Source: Bacillota bacterium
GTDB lineage: Bacteria > Bacillota > Clostridia > Lachnospirales > CAG-274
Length of the DNA: 36,882 nt
Assembly: GCA_017444985.1 (NCBI GenBank)
Contig: JAFSVK010000014.1
Span: 1-36,882, forward strand
Direction of reading: 5' to 3'
The notes beneath the pieces are model-generated. The model saw only the letters and a list, made by a program, of their open reading frames with translations, searched no databases and was not told the origin of the DNA. Within the stretch, counting starts at the first letter, position 1. The number at the start of each line of letters is the position of its first letter. The position numbers and the translations under genes were made by a program. Shown piece by piece: positions 34,359 to 36,882 of the stretch.

Positions 34359-36332
34359 ATGAAGAGAAAAATCGCTTCAAGAATGGTGGGTGCCGTTTGT
34401 GCTCTTACCCTTGCCGCAAGCTTCCCCGTAAGTGCGGATATGACCATAAAGCAGGACAACACACCTACTCAAGACGAAAATACGACTAAAAAGCAAAAAA
34501 CGGTCTCACAGGTACATACTACAAGTACTACCACCACTACCGAAGCTACTACCGAGGCTACCACCGAGGAGTATGAACAGGTAAAGACCGAAAGAAAAAT
34601 AAGAAATGAAAACAAAACAAAGTCTTCATTTTACAGCGATGTAAATGAAAACAGCTATCCTTGGGCTATTGCCTATGTAGATGATATTACAGAAAGAGGT
34701 ATAGCAAAGGGTGTGGGAGGTAATCTCTATGCTCCCGGGAACCTTATAGAAAGAGGAGATTTCTTCTTATTTATAGAAAGAACATTTAAACTCCCTCAGG
34801 CTAACACGGAAATATTCGATATATCCGATGTTAAGCCCGAAGACTACTACTTCGAAGCAGTGGTAAAGGCTAAGGTTTCGGGTATTATAGATTTTACGGG
34901 CCCCGTATATCCCGAAATGAATATCACAAGAGGAGATGCTATGCTCTACATTTACAGAGCACTTGCTTATCAAAATAAAATAGGCAACAACACCTCCATG
35001 GATATTTCAAAATTCGGCGACGCTTCTACCGTTACAGATTCACAGCTTCAGCTTGCTATAGGTACTCTTGCCAACATAGGTATCGTAAAGGGTGACGGAC
35101 AGGGCTTACTTAACATAAACTCCACTCTTACAAGAGCGGAAATGGCATCCGTATTCTCAAATGTATGTGAATACATAGATGATTTCGATGAGGATGCAAG
35201 AAGAGAGGCTGCTGCGGAAAAGGCGCGTCAGGCAAAGGAAAGAGACGAAGAGCTTGAAGAAGAGGGAGATACAAACGTATACGGCAGCGGAGATGTTGTA
35301 ACAAGCCCCATAACAGCCGAAAACGAGCAGATCACCTTAAACGGTACAAACATAAAGCTTTATTCGGGTACAGCCGTATCCCTTTCAAAGGGCGCTACCC
35401 TTAAGAGCAGATCTGCAAAAATAGAAACGGAAAATGCTCAGGCTATAGAAATATTAAACTCCGAGGCTACCTTGGATAACAACAACCTCTACACCACAGG
35501 GGCAAGTGCAATAAATATGTTTGGAGAAGACTCTGTTCTTAATATAAACGGAGGAAAATATCTCCTTAAAGCTTCCGCAGAGGGTCTTGCTCTCATAAAA
35601 ATGACCGACGGTACCGTAAATATAAGTGACGGTGCCTATATGGAAGGCGGCAGTGCTCCCGTAATACTTACCGAAAACGGAAGCAAGATAGCTATAGCCT
35701 CAGATAGCGAGCTTACAAGCACAAGTTCAAAGGGTCTTATAGTTATAAGCGATGACAATGTTAAGACAGATAACAAAGTAGACCGTGATGAGGTAAACAA
35801 CGAAAATGTTGACAGCGAGGTGAAGATCACCGTAACCGATGCCAACCTTAAAAATACCAAATCGGGCGGTTCCATATTCTTCTTACATAACGGTAATGCC
35901 AAAATAAACATAACCGACTCCACACTTGACGCAAGCAACATTATAAATGCTCCTTGGGAAAAGAAGGAAAGACAGGATGTGGGAAGCAATATTACCCTTA
36001 ATACCGAAAATACGGAACTTAAAGGCGATATCGTAATAGACGATCTCACAACACTTAAATTGTATTTCGGCGACAAAGCTAAATTCTCGGGCTCTATAAA
36101 CGGAGAAAAGACTTCCGATAAGGTGGATATCACCATAGACGATGAGGCGATAATAGAATTTACGGGTCAATGCAGATTCCGCAAGTTCGTTACGGAAAAT
36201 GAAGACACGGCATTTAACAACATAGATGCTCACGGCAACATAATATATTATGATGCCTCCGATGACGCCAACGACTACCTTGACGGAGAGGTGCACAACC
36301 TTCCCGGTGGCGGCGAACTCAGACCTTGGTAA
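34359..36332 (+). CDS. SLH-domain surface protein with a beta-solenoid-like tail
   Basis: A secreted 657-residue wall protein. Signal peptide 1-27 (cut after FPVSA). A Thr-rich stretch follows (about 52-70, TTTTTEATTEATTEE), like the linker of the pectate lyase and a possible O-glycosylation site. Three SLH domains occupy about 92-275, the third with the TRAE motif that binds wall polymer. A short charged coiled coil (about 278-305) leads to a ~350-residue tail (309-657) rich in repeated Asn/Ser/Thr/Gly/Asp turns, with strands spaced about 20 residues, typical of a right-handed beta-solenoid (pectate-lyase or adhesin-like fold). No catalytic motif was recognised, so an adhesin or structural role is more likely than an enzyme. 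GAAAGGAG lies before the ATG. Confidence 0.85.
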   Translation: MKRKIASRMVGAVCALTLAASFPVSADMTIKQDNTPTQDENTTKKQKTVSQVHTTSTTTTTEATTEATTEEYEQVKTERKIRNENKTKSSFYSDVNENSYPWAIAYVDDITERGIAKGVGGNLYAPGNLIERGDFFLFIERTFKLPQANTEIFDISDVKPEDYYFEAVVKAKVSGIIDFTGPVYPEMNITRGDAMLYIYRALAYQNKIGNNTSMDISKFGDASTVTDSQLQLAIGTLANIGIVKGDGQGLLNINSTLTRAEMASVFSNVCEYIDDFDEDARREAAAEKARQAKERDEELEEEGDTNVYGSGDVVTSPITAENEQITLNGTNIKLYSGTAVSLSKGATLKSRSAKIETENAQAIEILNSEATLDNNNLYTTGASAINMFGEDSVLNINGGKYLLKASAEGLALIKMTDGTVNISDGAYMEGGSAPVILTENGSKIAIASDSELTSTSSKGLIVISDDNVKTDNKVDRDEVNNENVDSEVKITVTDANLKNTKSGGSIFFLHNGNAKINITDSTLDASNIINAPWEKKERQDVGSNITLNTENTELKGDIVIDDLTTLKLYFGDKAKFSGSINGEKTSDKVDITIDDEAIIEFTGQCRFRKFVTENEDTAFNNIDAHGNIIYYDASDDANDYLDGEVHNLPGGGELRPW

Positions 36333-36341
36333 TAAAAATGC

Positions 36342-36369
36342 GGCACGGTGTAAAAACCGTGCCTTTTTT
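36342..36369 (+). terminator. Terminator of the second SLH gene
   Basis: GGCACGGT (36342-36349), 6-nt loop, ACCGTGCC (36356-36363), then six T. Confidence 0.95.
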
Positions 36370-36506
36370 CTGTGTAACAAAATTTTTGAAACACTTCGAA
36401 TGAACTATTTATATTAGTTTATATTAGTTCATCGTAGAAAAACTTTATATTTAACGAAACACTCTGTTCATAAAAAAATCGAGCACAAAAAATAACAAGT
36501 AACTAA

Positions 36507-36551
36507 GCCTCGCCTGAAAGGAGAGGTGGCAGCCGCAGGCTGACGGAGAGG
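36507..36551. repeat. Intergenic repeat R3 (short relative of R1/R2)
   Basis: It contains GCCTCGCCTGAA, GGAGAGGTGGCAGC and GCTGACGGAGAGG, the same blocks as R1 (84-141), but without the AT-rich hairpin half. The rest of 36370-36670 is AT-rich and holds no gene; TTTATATTAG is repeated at about 36408 and 36418. Confidence 0.7.
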
Positions 36552-36677
36552 TTTTATGTTGTTACGACTTCATTTTTTCGCCTAAAAAACCGGCGAATAC
36601 CGTCGTTTTGATAAAATTGCCCAAAAAACCACAAAAAACTTCTGCCTTTTTTGGTCAACAAAAAACCAAACTTTTCG

Positions 36678-36706
36678 TTGACATGAACCTTTCTTTGTGG
36701 TAATAT
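36678..36706 (+). promoter_or_regulatory. rRNA operon promoter
   Basis: TTGACA (36678-36683), 17 bp, TAATAT (36701-36706): near-consensus, about 160 bp before the 16S 5' end. Confidence 0.9.
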
Positions 36707-36711
36707 ATTTA

Positions 36712-36864
36712 AGCTGTTGTTGAGACAGCGACTTGAACATTGAAAACCGAATAATCAAAGACGAATTGTTTTAAACTTATCCCAAAAATTCCTTTTATTT
36801 TAAATAAAAGCAGAAGTCACGACTGTAAATAGTGACATATAGTCAGCAAATGAGCTGGAAACTT
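36712..36864 (+). other. 16S rRNA leader
   Basis: It holds the Firmicutes-typical TTGAACATTGAAAAC segment (36733-36747), which may belong to a boxA-like antitermination region. Two hairpins follow: CTTTTATTT/AAATAAAAG (36792-36810) and GTCAC/GTGAC (36816-36836). The latter may be processing stems. Confidence 0.65.
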
Positions 36865-36882
36865 TTATTAGAGAGTTTGATC
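36865..36882 (+). rRNA. 16S ribosomal RNA, first ~18 nt (cut by window end)
   Basis: The window ends in GAGAGTTTGATC, the conserved start of 16S rRNA. Aligning the final C to E. coli position 18 puts nucleotide 1 near 36865. Confidence 0.88.

Noticed and set aside
36507-36551. Attachment site or integron attC-like site
   Set aside because: No integrase, no cassette structure and no core-site consensus; it is simply a partial copy of the R1/R2 repeat.

Overview
The window reads as chromosomal DNA of a low-to-mid GC Gram-positive Clostridia-type bacterium. Evidence: an isoleucine T-box leader, an eukaryote/archaea-like (type 2) IleS, strong GGAGG ribosome sites, promoters of TTGATT/TTGACA-17-TATAAT type, a PrsA-like lipoprotein next to lgt, and two large SLH-domain surface proteins, one of which carries a PL9 pectate lyase domain. 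A pectin-using gut or plant-matter anaerobe is a reasonable inference (Monoglobus or Lachnospiraceae-like lifestyles come to mind), but the species cannot be fixed from this sequence alone. No phage, insertion-sequence transposase, CRISPR array or tRNA gene was seen.

Layout. 1-250: intergenic repeat R1 and the pyrG terminator. 297-5297 (minus): operon rimO-pgsA-S41 protease-pyrG with one promoter upstream of rimO. 5317-6243 (minus): cysK-family gene, divergent from 6418-10283 (plus): ECF S component, M29 aminopeptidase, hflX, cobalamin adenosyltransferase and luxS, tightly packed. 10377-11705: citrate synthase. 11711-15348: promoter, Ile T-box, a MITE-like element sitting inside the leader, then ileS and its terminator. 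15349-15785: repeat region containing R2. 15848-16282: small tail-anchored unknown protein. 16343-18453: promoter, structured leader, PrsA-like lipoprotein and lgt. 18598-25442 (minus): polyprenyl glycosylphosphotransferase, DNA polymerase III alpha (DnaE), and an upstream three-gene ExbB/ExbD-like membrane operon. 25600-32366: long structured 5' leader and the 2178-residue SLH pectate lyase. 32661-34254: efp and pyrE, each preceded by interspersed repeats. 34359-36369: second SLH protein with a beta-solenoid tail. 36507-36882: repeat R3, a consensus rRNA promoter, leader hairpins and the first ~18 nt of a 16S rRNA gene.

How the genes fit together. The housekeeping genes cover nucleotide synthesis (pyrG, pyrE), translation (rimO, ileS, hflX, efp), replication (dnaE), phospholipid synthesis (pgsA) and the methyl cycle/AI-2 (luxS). 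A second theme is envelope and surface: lgt with a foldase lipoprotein, a glycan-initiating transferase, an S41 protease, an ExbB/ExbD-like proton-channel module, and two SLH proteins.

Main unusual points. (1) DnaE has an internal tandem duplication of a ~76-residue unit placed between its catalytic aspartates. (2) An ExbB-like channel with two ExbD-like partners occurs in an apparently single-membrane cell. (3) A ~156-bp palindromic MITE-like family has one copy inside the ileS T-box leader. (4) A second repeat family, with a perfect 8-bp-arm hairpin and promoter-like right arms, lies upstream of three genes in the same orientation. (5) The pectate lyase mRNA has a ~150-nt leader with three hairpins.
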